A stretch of DNA of 13,535 nt from DALYDP01 sp964348685 (GTDB lineage: Bacteria > Patescibacteriota > Gracilibacteria > Peribacterales > Peribacteraceae): NCBI GenBank assembly GCA_964348685.1, contig CAYGDM010000033.1, positions 1-13,535 of the forward strand, in the 5' to 3' direction. Shown here one piece after another: positions 1-5,483 of this stretch. Numbering within the stretch: the stretch's first letter is position 1; each line of letters opens with the position of its first letter. Below the pieces are notes generated by a model. That model had not been told where the DNA came from. It ran no database searches and worked only from the letters and a program-made list of their open reading frames with translations. Made by a program: the position numbers and the translations under genes.

Positions 1-1
1 C

Positions 2-52
2 TTCTCAACGATCATCGACCTCATGCGCGAAATCTTCGCCAGCCTCCAGTAA
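2..52 (+). CDS. C-terminal end of an unidentified protein (partial)
   Basis: The frame beginning at base 2 reads FSTIIDLMREIFASLQ and stops at TAA 50-52. It is followed within 25 bases by a strong hairpin terminator, which supports a real gene end. Only 16 residues are visible, an amphipathic helix-like segment, so no family can be named. The rest of the gene lies upstream of the window. Confidence 0.5.
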   Translation, partial: FSTIIDLMREIFASLQ

Positions 53-74
53 ATCAATCCCCTACCAAGAATCC

Positions 75-101
75 AAAAGGGCTCCGAACGGGGTCCTTTT
101 T
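75..101. terminator. intrinsic terminator between convergent genes
   Basis: AAAAGGGCTCC (75-85) pairs with GGGGTCCTTTT (90-100) across a four-base loop, giving an 11-bp stem with two G-U pairs and a run of T on the plus strand. The A-rich left arm gives a T run on the minus strand as well. It can therefore serve both the upstream plus-strand gene and the minus-strand NUDIX gene, whose stop codon at 101-103 abuts it. Confidence 0.8.
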
Positions 102-541
102 CATAGCAATTTCGACGATTGCGCGAAAATATCCACATCGATCGTTTTACCTGCGCGATACGCAGGAATCAGGATGCGCAGCTTCTCCGGCTTCACGAGC
201 GCGTCGCTCATCGTTTCGACCGTGCTGAGCGGCGTCCATGCGATATCGAGCATGTCGTGAGCTTTCGTCGGCACGCCGGAAAACTCTTTCGCGAGGAACA
301 CGCAATGCAGCGAATCGTTCGCGCTTCCGTAAAATATTTTCATGATCGATGTCGGTACGACGTCGATCCCAGCTTCTTCCTTCGCCTCTCGAATCGCCGC
401 AGCAAAGAAGTCTTCTCCTATCTCAAGCTTTCCGCCCGGAAGGTTCCACAGGTTTTCGTTGATCTTCTTCGACTCGCGCACGAGCAACAATTCGTCGTTG
501 TCATTCACGAGGAAGACGCTGGCGTAGAGGCGGAGTTCCAT
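101..541 (-). CDS. NUDIX hydrolase
   Basis: A 146-residue protein of the NUDIX family, which hydrolyses nucleoside diphosphates linked to another group X. The complete Nudix box G-x5-E-x7-REUxEExGU is present at about residues 37-59: GGKLEIGE, then REAKEEAGI. That is the Mg2+-binding loop-helix-loop. The length is that of a single-domain enzyme. The short upstream motif NLWNLPGG is typical of MutT/ADP-ribose-type members, but the substrate cannot be read from sequence. The ATG is only 15 bases beyond the encoded CCA end of tRNA-Val on the same strand, and there is no Shine-Dalgarno motif. Cotranscription with the tRNA, with tRNA 3' processing creating the mRNA 5' end, is likely (inference). 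Confidence 0.9.
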   Translation of the reverse strand: MELRLYASVFLVNDNDELLLVRESKKINENLWNLPGGKLEIGEDFFAAAIREAKEEAGIDVVPTSIMKIFYGSANDSLHCVFLAKEFSGVPTKAHDMLDIAWTPLSTVETMSDALVKPEKLRILIPAYRAGKTIDVDIFAQSSKLL

Positions 542-556
542 AAGGTCGGGAAGGAG

Positions 557-633
557 TGGTGGGCGCCAGAGGATTCGAACCTCTGACCCTCTCGGTGTAA
601 GCGAGATGCTCTAACCAACTGAGCTAGGCGCCC
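557..633 (-). tRNA. tRNA-Val (UAC anticodon), CCA encoded
   Basis: Reading the minus strand from 633: acceptor GGGCGCC pairs with GGCGCCC, D arm GCTC/GAGC, anticodon stem TCTCG/CGAGA around the loop CTTACAC (anticodon TAC, reads GUA), T arm AGAGG-TTCGAAT-CCTCT. Discriminator A is followed by an encoded CCA at 559-557. All stems are fully paired. It lies between the divergent secG promoter and the NUDIX gene downstream of it. Confidence 0.97.
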
Positions 634-644
634 AAAGCGGCCAA

Positions 645-650
645 ACTATA
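645..650 (-). promoter_or_regulatory. candidate -10 box for tRNA-Val/NUDIX
   Basis: Minus-strand TATAGT, preceded directly by TG, lies 11 bases before the mature 5' end of tRNA-Val. No good -35 hexamer is seen at 16-18 bases spacing. The region 634-700 holds divergent promoters for the tRNA and secG. Confidence 0.45.
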
Positions 651-662
651 CAGCCTGATGCG

Positions 663-690
663 TTGATTTCCGAGTGTCTTTCTCTACACT
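663..690 (+). promoter_or_regulatory. sigma70-type promoter of secG
   Basis: TTGATT (663-668), 16-bp spacer, TACACT (685-690). The -10 ends nine bases before the secG ATG, so transcription is predicted to begin within a few bases of the start codon. The 12-mer TACACTGTCTCC here recurs exactly in front of the endonuclease IV-like gene at 8450. Confidence 0.65.
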
Positions 691-699
691 GTCTCCACT

Positions 700-912
700 A
701 TGTCGATCATCATCAACGCACTCCAGGCCGTTCTGGCCGTCCTCATCCTCATCGGCGTGTTGCTCCAACAGCGCGGCGCGGGCTTCTCCTCAGGGGTCGT
801 CGGCGGCACGAACATCGTCCAGCGCCGCGGCGCGGAGAAGCTGCTGTACCAGGGTACGATCATCCTCGCTATTGCCTTCTTGGTGCTCTCAGTGCTGGAG
901 TGGTTCGCGTAA
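700..912 (+). CDS. secG: preprotein translocase subunit SecG
   Basis: A 70-residue protein with the SecG layout: a first TM helix (residues about 3-22, NALQAVLAVLILIGVLLQQ), a conserved cytoplasmic loop (QQRGAGFSSGVVGG, then NIVQRRGAEKLL), and a second TM helix (about 50-68). RRGAEK before the second helix is characteristic. SecG associates with SecYE and assists SecA-driven export. No Shine-Dalgarno is present and the -10 box is nine bases upstream, so the mRNA is probably leaderless. The next gene begins 14 bases after the TAA, suggesting an operon with a transport-related protein. Confidence 0.93.
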   Translation: MSIIINALQAVLAVLILIGVLLQQRGAGFSSGVVGGTNIVQRRGAEKLLYQGTIILAIAFLVLSVLEWFA

Positions 913-926
913 CCACACCGCCTCTC

Positions 927-3203
927 ATGCAGCATCTGATTCGGTTCATCCTCTCGTCCTACGTGCGTTTTGAACGCCGTATTCTTGCTGTTTTCGCCGC
1001 ATTGTTCGTCCTGAGCCTCTCGATCCTCCTCATGCGGTTTTACTGGAGCGAGACGGTCCTTGTTCCGTCGACGGGCGGTACCTACATCGAGGGCTCCGTT
1101 GGCGACATCAAGCCTCTCAACCCGTGGTTCACCGTGCAAAACGACGTGAACGGAGACATTGTGTCGCTCATTTTCTCGGGCCTGCTCCGCTATAACCCCG
1201 ATACAAACGCGATCGACGAAGATCTGGCGAGCTACACGGTCTCGAAGGACGGCAAAGTGTATACCGTACAATTGAAGAACGGCGTGCAGTGGCACGACTC
1301 GACGGCAGATGAACCGCACCCCGTCACCGCTGATGACGTCGTGTTCACGTTCGTGACGATCAAGGATCCCGCGTTTCCCAACAGTTTGCTCCGCCAGAAT
1401 TTCCGCGGCGTCGCCATCGAAAAGATCGACGACCGCACGGTGCAATTCCGTCTCGAGCAGCCGTACGGATTCTTTCCGAGCAATCTGACGCTCGGATTGC
1501 TTCCCCGGAAGTCCTTCCAAGACGTGCCGGTGAAGTTGTTGAACCAAACGCTCGATTTCGGTTTCGCACCCGTTGGCGCCGGTCCGTACAAGCTCAAAAC
1601 AATTTCGCAGACGGATCTTTCCACGGAAGTGACACTCGAGCGCTTCGAGCGGCCGATTCCGCCGCAATACCGTCTCGATCGCTTGGTGTTCCGCATTTTC
1701 TCCGATTACCGCTCGATGCTCTCGGACGTCCGCAATTTGGACGGCATTCGCCTCATCGCCCATACCGACGACCGGAAGCCGATCGCGCCGGACCGTTTCA
1801 CGACAGTCGACTACACGCTCCCGCAATACGTCGCTCTTTTTTACAATCTCGACCGTGGCGCCCTCCAAGACCAAAAACTTCGCCTTGGTTTGCAGCTGGG
1901 AACCGACAAGCAAGAAATCGTCGATCGCATCGGTCTCGCGACGATCATCGACACGCCGTTCCTCGAACTCCAGCAGGAAGCCTGGGAGTATACGTTTGAT
2001 CCGAAAGCTGCTCAGGGTGCCCTGTTTGAATCCAGTTGGTACTATCCCGAAAAAATCCGTCTCCAACGCCTCCTAGAACAACGTGAGGCGAACACGACGG
2101 GTCTCTTGAAGGTGGAATCGATCGTGTTGCTCGATACCGGAGCCGCGCTGACCGTGTCGGGCGTCGGCGGCGGCCTCAGTGGGAAAGATACGATCAACGG
2201 TCTTTCTTTACGAAGCAACCCGACGCTATCGGGTGGATGGATCGTCGCGCTGCCCACGCACGGCGGAACGGGTGCGCTGAAGATAGGGATGAACCTGATC
2301 AAGCTAACGAATGAAGACGGGCGGACGCTCGATTCCGCGTACGTGCTGCGCACGGCAAACGGCGCCGAGTTCCAGCGTGCGGCGGAGGAACAGCGCCTTG
2401 TGGAATCATTCCTCTCCACGCGCGCCGGCGAGCTCACGGGCGCGGCGGCGGTCGGCAGTACCGACATGATCCTCGACAGCGGCTACCTCCGGAAGCGAAA
2501 GGCCGAGGATCCCGTATCGATCCGCATCAACGATCGTGGCGACCAGCTGAACCTCCGCCTCCTCACGAGCCCGCAGCCCGAAAACTACGCGGCCGTGGCA
2601 GCGGCCGTCGCCGATCAATGGAGGAAGCTCGGCCTCAACGTGACGGTCGATGTCCCGGCGACGCGCGCCGAGTTTGAAGAGAAGCTCCTCAAGCGCGATT
2701 ACGACGTGCTCCTCTTCGGTCAGTCGTTGCTCGACAACCTCGATAGCTACCCGTACTGGCACTCAAGCGGCGTGCAGAAGGTGACGGGCAAGCGCGCGGA
2801 CCTGCGCCTCGATGCCTATAACCTCTCCCAGTACGCCTCGTTCGAAGCGGACACGCTCCTCGAGCAGATCCGTGGCAACCCGTCGACAACCCAGCGCCAA
2901 ACCCTTCTCCAGAAGCTGCAAGCGGAATTCCGGAAGGATGTGCCGGCGGTTTTCCTCTACTCCCCCGTCTATACGTTCGCCCACCGCGACGATATCCAAG
3001 GTATCCAGGTAGGCAAACTATCGCTCCATTCCGACCGTTTCCGGACGCTCTTCCGATGGTACATCAAACAAGACCGGATCTTCGAAGAGGGCACCGGTTG
3101 GCTCTCGTTCTTCCCTTGGATGTTCGGCCTCGTGAAAGAATCCCCCGAACCGTCCGTCTTCGGTTCTGGTACGGTTCTAACGGGTTCCGGGGCTGCGGAA
3201 TAA
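927..3203 (+). CDS. membrane-anchored family 5 (oligopeptide-type) ABC solute-binding protein with internal insertion
   Basis: A 758-residue protein. Residues about 19-36 form a single N-terminal TM anchor or uncleaved signal (ILAVFAALFVLSLSILLM). There is no lipobox Cys. From residue 50 the family 5 binding-protein fold begins (GGTYIEGSVGDIKPLNPWF, then LIFSGLLRYNP, VQLKNGVQWHD and PVTADDVVFTF). The second lobe resumes around residue 530 (LRLLTSPQPEN, then QWRKLGLNVTVDV and YDVLLFGQSLLDNLDSYPYWHSS). Between them, residues about 390-525 are an extra, partly beta-rich segment absent from ordinary DppA/OppA-type proteins, which are near 500-550 residues. The ATG at 927 is chosen because the open frame further upstream overlaps secG out of frame and looks non-coding. 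No permease or ATPase genes are adjacent, so the transporter partner, if any, is elsewhere. It follows secG by 14 bases. Confidence 0.88.
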   Translation: MQHLIRFILSSYVRFERRILAVFAALFVLSLSILLMRFYWSETVLVPSTGGTYIEGSVGDIKPLNPWFTVQNDVNGDIVSLIFSGLLRYNPDTNAIDEDLASYTVSKDGKVYTVQLKNGVQWHDSTADEPHPVTADDVVFTFVTIKDPAFPNSLLRQNFRGVAIEKIDDRTVQFRLEQPYGFFPSNLTLGLLPRKSFQDVPVKLLNQTLDFGFAPVGAGPYKLKTISQTDLSTEVTLERFERPIPPQYRLDRLVFRIFSDYRSMLSDVRNLDGIRLIAHTDDRKPIAPDRFTTVDYTLPQYVALFYNLDRGALQDQKLRLGLQLGTDKQEIVDRIGLATIIDTPFLELQQEAWEYTFDPKAAQGALFESSWYYPEKIRLQRLLEQREANTTGLLKVESIVLLDTGAALTVSGVGGGLSGKDTINGLSLRSNPTLSGGWIVALPTHGGTGALKIGMNLIKLTNEDGRTLDSAYVLRTANGAEFQRAAEEQRLVESFLSTRAGELTGAAAVGSTDMILDSGYLRKRKAEDPVSIRINDRGDQLNLRLLTSPQPENYAAVAAAVADQWRKLGLNVTVDVPATRAEFEEKLLKRDYDVLLFGQSLLDNLDSYPYWHSSGVQKVTGKRADLRLDAYNLSQYASFEADTLLEQIRGNPSTTQRQTLLQKLQAEFRKDVPAVFLYSPVYTFAHRDDIQGIQVGKLSLHSDRFRTLFRWYIKQDRIFEEGTGWLSFFPWMFGLVKESPEPSVFGSGTVLTGSGAAE

Positions 3204-3208
3204 GGGCA

Positions 3209-3237
3209 TTGACCGCATCCCAAAATCCGAGTACCAT
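3209..3237 (+). promoter_or_regulatory. sigma70-type promoter of rplI
   Basis: TTGACC (3209-3214), 17-bp spacer, TACCAT (3232-3237). The predicted start near 3244 gives a leader of about 15 bases before the rplI ATG. The -35 begins five bases after the upstream stop codon. Confidence 0.6.
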
Positions 3238-3258
3238 ATTTTGGCACTTTTTGGACCC

Positions 3259-3708
3259 ATGGAAATTCTCCTCCTTCAAGACATCCCCGGCGTAGGAAAG
3301 AAGAGCGACCTCATCGTCGTCGGAGACGGTTATGCCTTGAATTTCCTGCTTCCCAGACGCGCCGCCCTCGTGGCGACGCCCCTCGTTCGGAAGCGCTACG
3401 CGGACCTCATTCGCCGCCGTGCGGAGGAGCGTGAGACGGAAAAGTCGATGAAATCGAGCGCCGCGGCGACCATGTCGAGCAAAGCACTCTTGTTCGTAAA
3501 AAAGGTGACGAAGACCGGAAAGTTGTACGCCGGCATCACGGAAGAGCACATCATGCAGGAATTGCAGAAGCAGCTCGGCGTGACGGTGAAGGAAGACGAT
3601 ATCAACCTCTCCGAGCACATCAAGACCGTCGGCACCCACACCGTCGAGGTGAAAATGGGCGATCAGAAGGTGAAGGTCGAGATCAAGGTCGAAGCGGAGA
3701 AGGCCTAA
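3259..3708 (+). CDS. rplI: 50S ribosomal protein L9
   Basis: 149 residues, close to the usual L9 length. The N-terminal RNA-binding domain shows the family signature (MEILLLQDIPGVGKKSDLIV, then VGDGYALNFLLPRRAA). A long charged connecting helix follows at about residues 40-75, then the C-terminal domain (LYAGITEEHIMQELQKQLG, with VTVKEDDINLSEHIKTVGTH and VEVKM). ATG 3259 is preferred over the in-frame TTG at 3241 because L9 proteins begin directly with this M-x-(V/I)-(I/L)-L-L strand. L9 binds 23S rRNA near L1. Some CPR lineages lack L9, so its presence narrows the placement. Confidence 0.96.
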   Translation: MEILLLQDIPGVGKKSDLIVVGDGYALNFLLPRRAALVATPLVRKRYADLIRRRAEERETEKSMKSSAAATMSSKALLFVKKVTKTGKLYAGITEEHIMQELQKQLGVTVKEDDINLSEHIKTVGTHTVEVKMGDQKVKVEIKVEAEKA

Positions 3709-3724
3709 TCATTGATCGGAGGTA

Positions 3725-3753
3725 TTGAGAGAAGGGTACTTTTGTGGTATGAT
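3725..3753 (+). promoter_or_regulatory. sigma70-type promoter of the 79-residue gene
   Basis: TTGAGA (3725-3730), a 17-bp spacer, TATGAT (3748-3753). Only eight bases separate the -10 from the ATG at 3762, so a leaderless or nearly leaderless transcript is predicted. Confidence 0.7.
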
Positions 3754-3761
3754 GACTCGAT

Positions 3762-4001
3762 ATGCGTATTGATGCCATCATCCGGGATATGGAGACCTCG
3801 GGAGACGCGTTGCGGCTGCAACGTCAGTTATCCGATTCGGCGAGTGACGTGGGGGAGCAAAACCCCGTGAATCTTTCCTATAATCCCGAGACTGCCACGG
3901 CGACCGTCAGTGTTATCGTCAACGACATCCGCTCGCGCCCCGCGCTGGATCGCATGCTCTCCATGCTTGGCGAGGAAACATCGATAACGATGGCGGCCTG
4001 A
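3762..4001 (+). CDS. small hypothetical protein (79 residues)
   Basis: No family is recognised. The protein starts with an amphipathic segment (MRIDAIIRDMETSGDALRLQ), has a polar middle (QLSDSASDVGEQNP), a likely beta hairpin (VNLSYNPETATATVSVIV), and a helical end (SRPALDRMLSMLG). No signal peptide, TM segment or Cys is present, so it is probably a small cytoplasmic protein. The well-formed promoter directly in front of the ATG and the clean gene-sized gap between rplI and tRNA-Ile support it being real. It contains an ATA codon (SITM near the end), the codon read by the adjacent tRNA-Ile. Confidence 0.7.
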   Translation: MRIDAIIRDMETSGDALRLQRQLSDSASDVGEQNPVNLSYNPETATATVSVIVNDIRSRPALDRMLSMLGEETSITMAA

Positions 4002-4066
4002 CCGCGTGTGCGGAGGCTGCCGAACCGCGCTAGACTGTTTTTGTCGTTCTTTCGAATGTCACATAT

Positions 4067-4143
4067 GGGCGAGTAGCTCAGTTGGTTAGAGCTCCGGACT
4101 TATAAACCGGCGGTCGGTGGTTCAAATCCCCCCTCGCCCACCA
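4067..4143 (+). tRNA. tRNA-Ile (UAU anticodon), CCA encoded
   Basis: Acceptor GGGCGAG (4067-4073) pairs with CTCGCCC; D arm GCTC/GAGC; anticodon arm CCGGA-CTTATAA-ACCGG with anticodon TAT; variable CGGTC; T arm GGTGG-TTCAAAT-CCCCC; discriminator A, encoded CCA 4141-4143. Two stem mismatches are visible: A31-A39 closing the anticodon loop and U51-C63 in the T stem. It should read AUA, normally the job of a CAU tRNA with lysidine. A candidate -10 (TAGACT, 4031-4036) lies upstream without a clear -35; otherwise 4002-4066 shows nothing recognisable. Confidence 0.88.
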
Positions 4144-4144
4144 T

Positions 4145-4181
4145 CCGGCTTCGTTCCATCTCTGGATGGATCTACGCCGAG
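4145..4181 (+). repeat. interspersed palindromic repeat, long-loop variant
   Basis: CCGGCTTCGT (4145-4154) and CTACGCCGAG (4172-4181) match the arms of the 30-base repeat found at 4210, 12101 and 12171. The centre is longer (17 bases) and forms its own hairpin, CCATC-TCTG-GATGG. It begins two bases after the CCA of tRNA-Ile and is in opposite orientation to the copy at 4210-4239, so the two can pair into one large stem. Confidence 0.6.
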
Positions 4182-4200
4182 ATCCCCATATAAAATAGAA

Positions 4201-4261
4201 GTGGTTCATGCCTCGGCGTAGTCCGCAGACTAAGCCGGGCAAATCCCCCCTCGCCCACCAT
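4201..4261 (+). pseudogene. duplicated 3' end of tRNA-Ile, interrupted by a repeat
   Basis: GTGGTTCA (4201-4208) plus the 20 bases at 4242-4261 together match 28 consecutive bases of the intact tRNA-Ile (4117-4144), covering the T arm, acceptor 3' strand, CCA and one flanking base. They are split by 33 bases: the 31-base stretch 4209-4239, which contains the interspersed repeat, and an extra CA. Without that insertion the two CCA ends would be 84 bases apart, roughly one tRNA plus a short spacer. No 5' acceptor strand or D arm is seen, so this is a non-functional remnant. Confidence 0.75.
4210..4239 (-). repeat. 30-base interspersed palindromic repeat, copy inside the tRNA remnant
   Basis: On the minus strand it reads CCCGGCTT-N10-CTACGCCGAGGC. 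It matches the copy in dnaK (12171-12200) at 28 of 30 positions and shares both arms with the copy at 12101-12130. The dinucleotide CA lies on both sides of the 31-base stretch 4209-4239 and occurs once in the uninterrupted tRNA sequence, consistent with insertion plus a 2-bp target duplication. Confidence 0.75.
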
Positions 4262-4270
4262 ATTTTCCTC

Positions 4271-4795
4271 TCAGTAGATCATACGCTGTACGGCATACCC
4301 AAGGAAAAATGAGCAGGCGTTACATGTGAACGACAGCACCAGTGCATCACGAGAGCGGATATGAAGCACAAAGGCGTAGAGCGCTGCTTCAAGAGCGAAG
4401 ACAAGGATCTCGCCTGCGGTGATGTACACAGTGTACGACGAGAAGAAGCGCGGAAGGATAAACCAGAGTATCGGAAGCGTTATGGTTGAAGCAGCAAAGC
4501 CGCAGAGGAAAAGCCGGACGGCGGAAACCCCCTTCAACTGCGTCTTGAGTGCGGTTTTGGAAAGGAAAAAGAGTATGGACAGCTCTAGTGCGACCGTTAC
4601 AACAAGGGCGATCGCGAAAGCATCGAACGGGTATGCCATGTTCGTGAAGTCGTCGTATTCGCGTATATTCACATACGAATCTTCCTCCGGGGATAGTGGC
4701 GCTGAATCGGCGTACGCCGAGAATGTGAAACCGATCGCTAAGAGCGCCAGAGCGGCAAGCAACGAGTTTTTCATAGGACTGGTGAGCGTGTGCAT
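4271..4795 (-). CDS. signal-peptide-bearing four-TM membrane protein, unknown function
   Basis: 174 residues from the ATG at 4795. The signal peptide ends FTFSAYA, with predicted cleavage before D30. A short acidic external segment follows (DSAPLSPEEDSYVNIREYDD), then four hydrophobic helices: about 54-77, 90-114, 118-142 and 150-170. The last contains the pattern SFTCNACSFFLG, which I associate with uncharacterised small membrane proteins that also carry a signal peptide; this is a memory-level resemblance only. The start is chosen because it aligns without gaps to the start of the SLH gene upstream: both have 30 residues up to AYAD. A nearer ATG at 4774 (MKNSLLAAL) is possible. It is the last gene of a minus-strand operon, 10 bases after the SLH gene. 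Confidence 0.75.
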   Translation of the reverse strand: MHTLTSPMKNSLLAALALLAIGFTFSAYADSAPLSPEEDSYVNIREYDDFTNMAYPFDAFAIALVVTVALELSILFFLSKTALKTQLKGVSAVRLFLCGFAASTITLPILWFILPRFFSSYTVYITAGEILVFALEAALYAFVLHIRSRDALVLSFTCNACSFFLGYAVQRMIY

Positions 4796-4805
4796 ACACT
4801 GCATG

Positions 4806-5465
4806 TTACCGGATGAAATACGAGCGACGATACGTCGAGTTGTAGTACGCAATGTAGTACAACAGCTGGGCCATTTCGCCGCGCGTGATGTTCTGGTCCG
4901 GCGACAAGACGGATGACGGAATCAATTCGCGGGATTGCAGGGCGTCCCAGTACGGTTGGTACCATGCGCCTGTGACGGATTCTTCGTATTCCAATCCGTA
5001 TGCCCGAACAACGATCTTCGCAGCTTCGGCGAAATTAATAGTGTCGTTTGGCCGGAATGTTCCGTCGGGATATCCGGACAATACAGCGTTCTCATAAGCC
5101 GCCCGGATGTACGGCTCATACCACGCGCCGTTTTCAATGTCGCTGAAAGGGGGCATCGGTGCGCCTTCTATCGGCGTGGCTACCTTCATCGTGGTGTGCA
5201 TCAACAAAACGATCTTCGCGAACTCGGCGCGATTGATGAGGTTATCCGGCCTAAACGTACCGTCCGGATAGCCGTTGATGGCACTGTTTTTCTTGAGATA
5301 CACAACGGAAGGAACCAACCCGTCGTCGTAGGACACGTCCGTAAATGGATCCTGCGGAGGGGGCAGTGGCGCCACGTCCGCGTATGCGACGGAGACGAAC
5401 GCGATGCTAAAAAGCGCGGTAGCAACAAAAGATGCCCTTGTTATCGAAGTGGTGAATGCATGCAT
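4806..5465 (-). CDS. secreted S-layer-homology (SLH) domain protein
   Basis: 219 residues. The signal peptide MHAFTTSITRASFVATALFS runs to a cleavage site after VSVAYA (residue 29). Three SLH domains follow: about 41-90 (FTDV, then INGYPDGTFRPDNLINRAEF), about 107-155 (FSDI, WYEPYIRAAYENAVLSGYPD, GTFRPNDTINFAEAAKI), and a more diverged third, about 166-212 (WYQPYWDALQSRELIP, LSPDQNITRGEMAQLL). SLH domains usually bind pyruvylated secondary cell-wall polymers. This protein is almost only SLH domains, so it may be a cell-surface adaptor rather than an anchored enzyme. It starts 18 bases after the lipoprotein gene and ends 10 bases before the membrane-protein gene. No Shine-Dalgarno is seen. Confidence 0.9.
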   Translation of the reverse strand: MHAFTTSITRASFVATALFSIAFVSVAYADVAPLPPPQDPFTDVSYDDGLVPSVVYLKKNSAINGYPDGTFRPDNLINRAEFAKIVLLMHTTMKVATPIEGAPMPPFSDIENGAWYEPYIRAAYENAVLSGYPDGTFRPNDTINFAEAAKIVVRAYGLEYEESVTGAWYQPYWDALQSRELIPSSVLSPDQNITRGEMAQLLYYIAYYNSTYRRSYFIR

Positions 5466-5483
5466 AAAAGGAGCGTATGCTTC

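Noticed and set aside
663..926. N-terminal extension of the solute-binding protein frame upstream of ATG 927
   Set aside because: It overlaps secG in another frame, is Arg/His/Pro-rich like a shadow translation, and carries no family similarity; the TM anchor follows directly after ATG 927.
684..2066. 460-residue minus-strand open frame opposite secG and the solute-binding protein
   Set aside because: Arg/Glu/Val-rich shadow of a GC-rich gene on the other strand; the plus-strand proteins are recognisable families.
5466..5483. Separate promoter for the SLH gene in the 18-base gap after the lipoprotein gene
   Set aside because: No -10-like hexamer at the spacing used elsewhere; the gap is too short and fits an operon junction.
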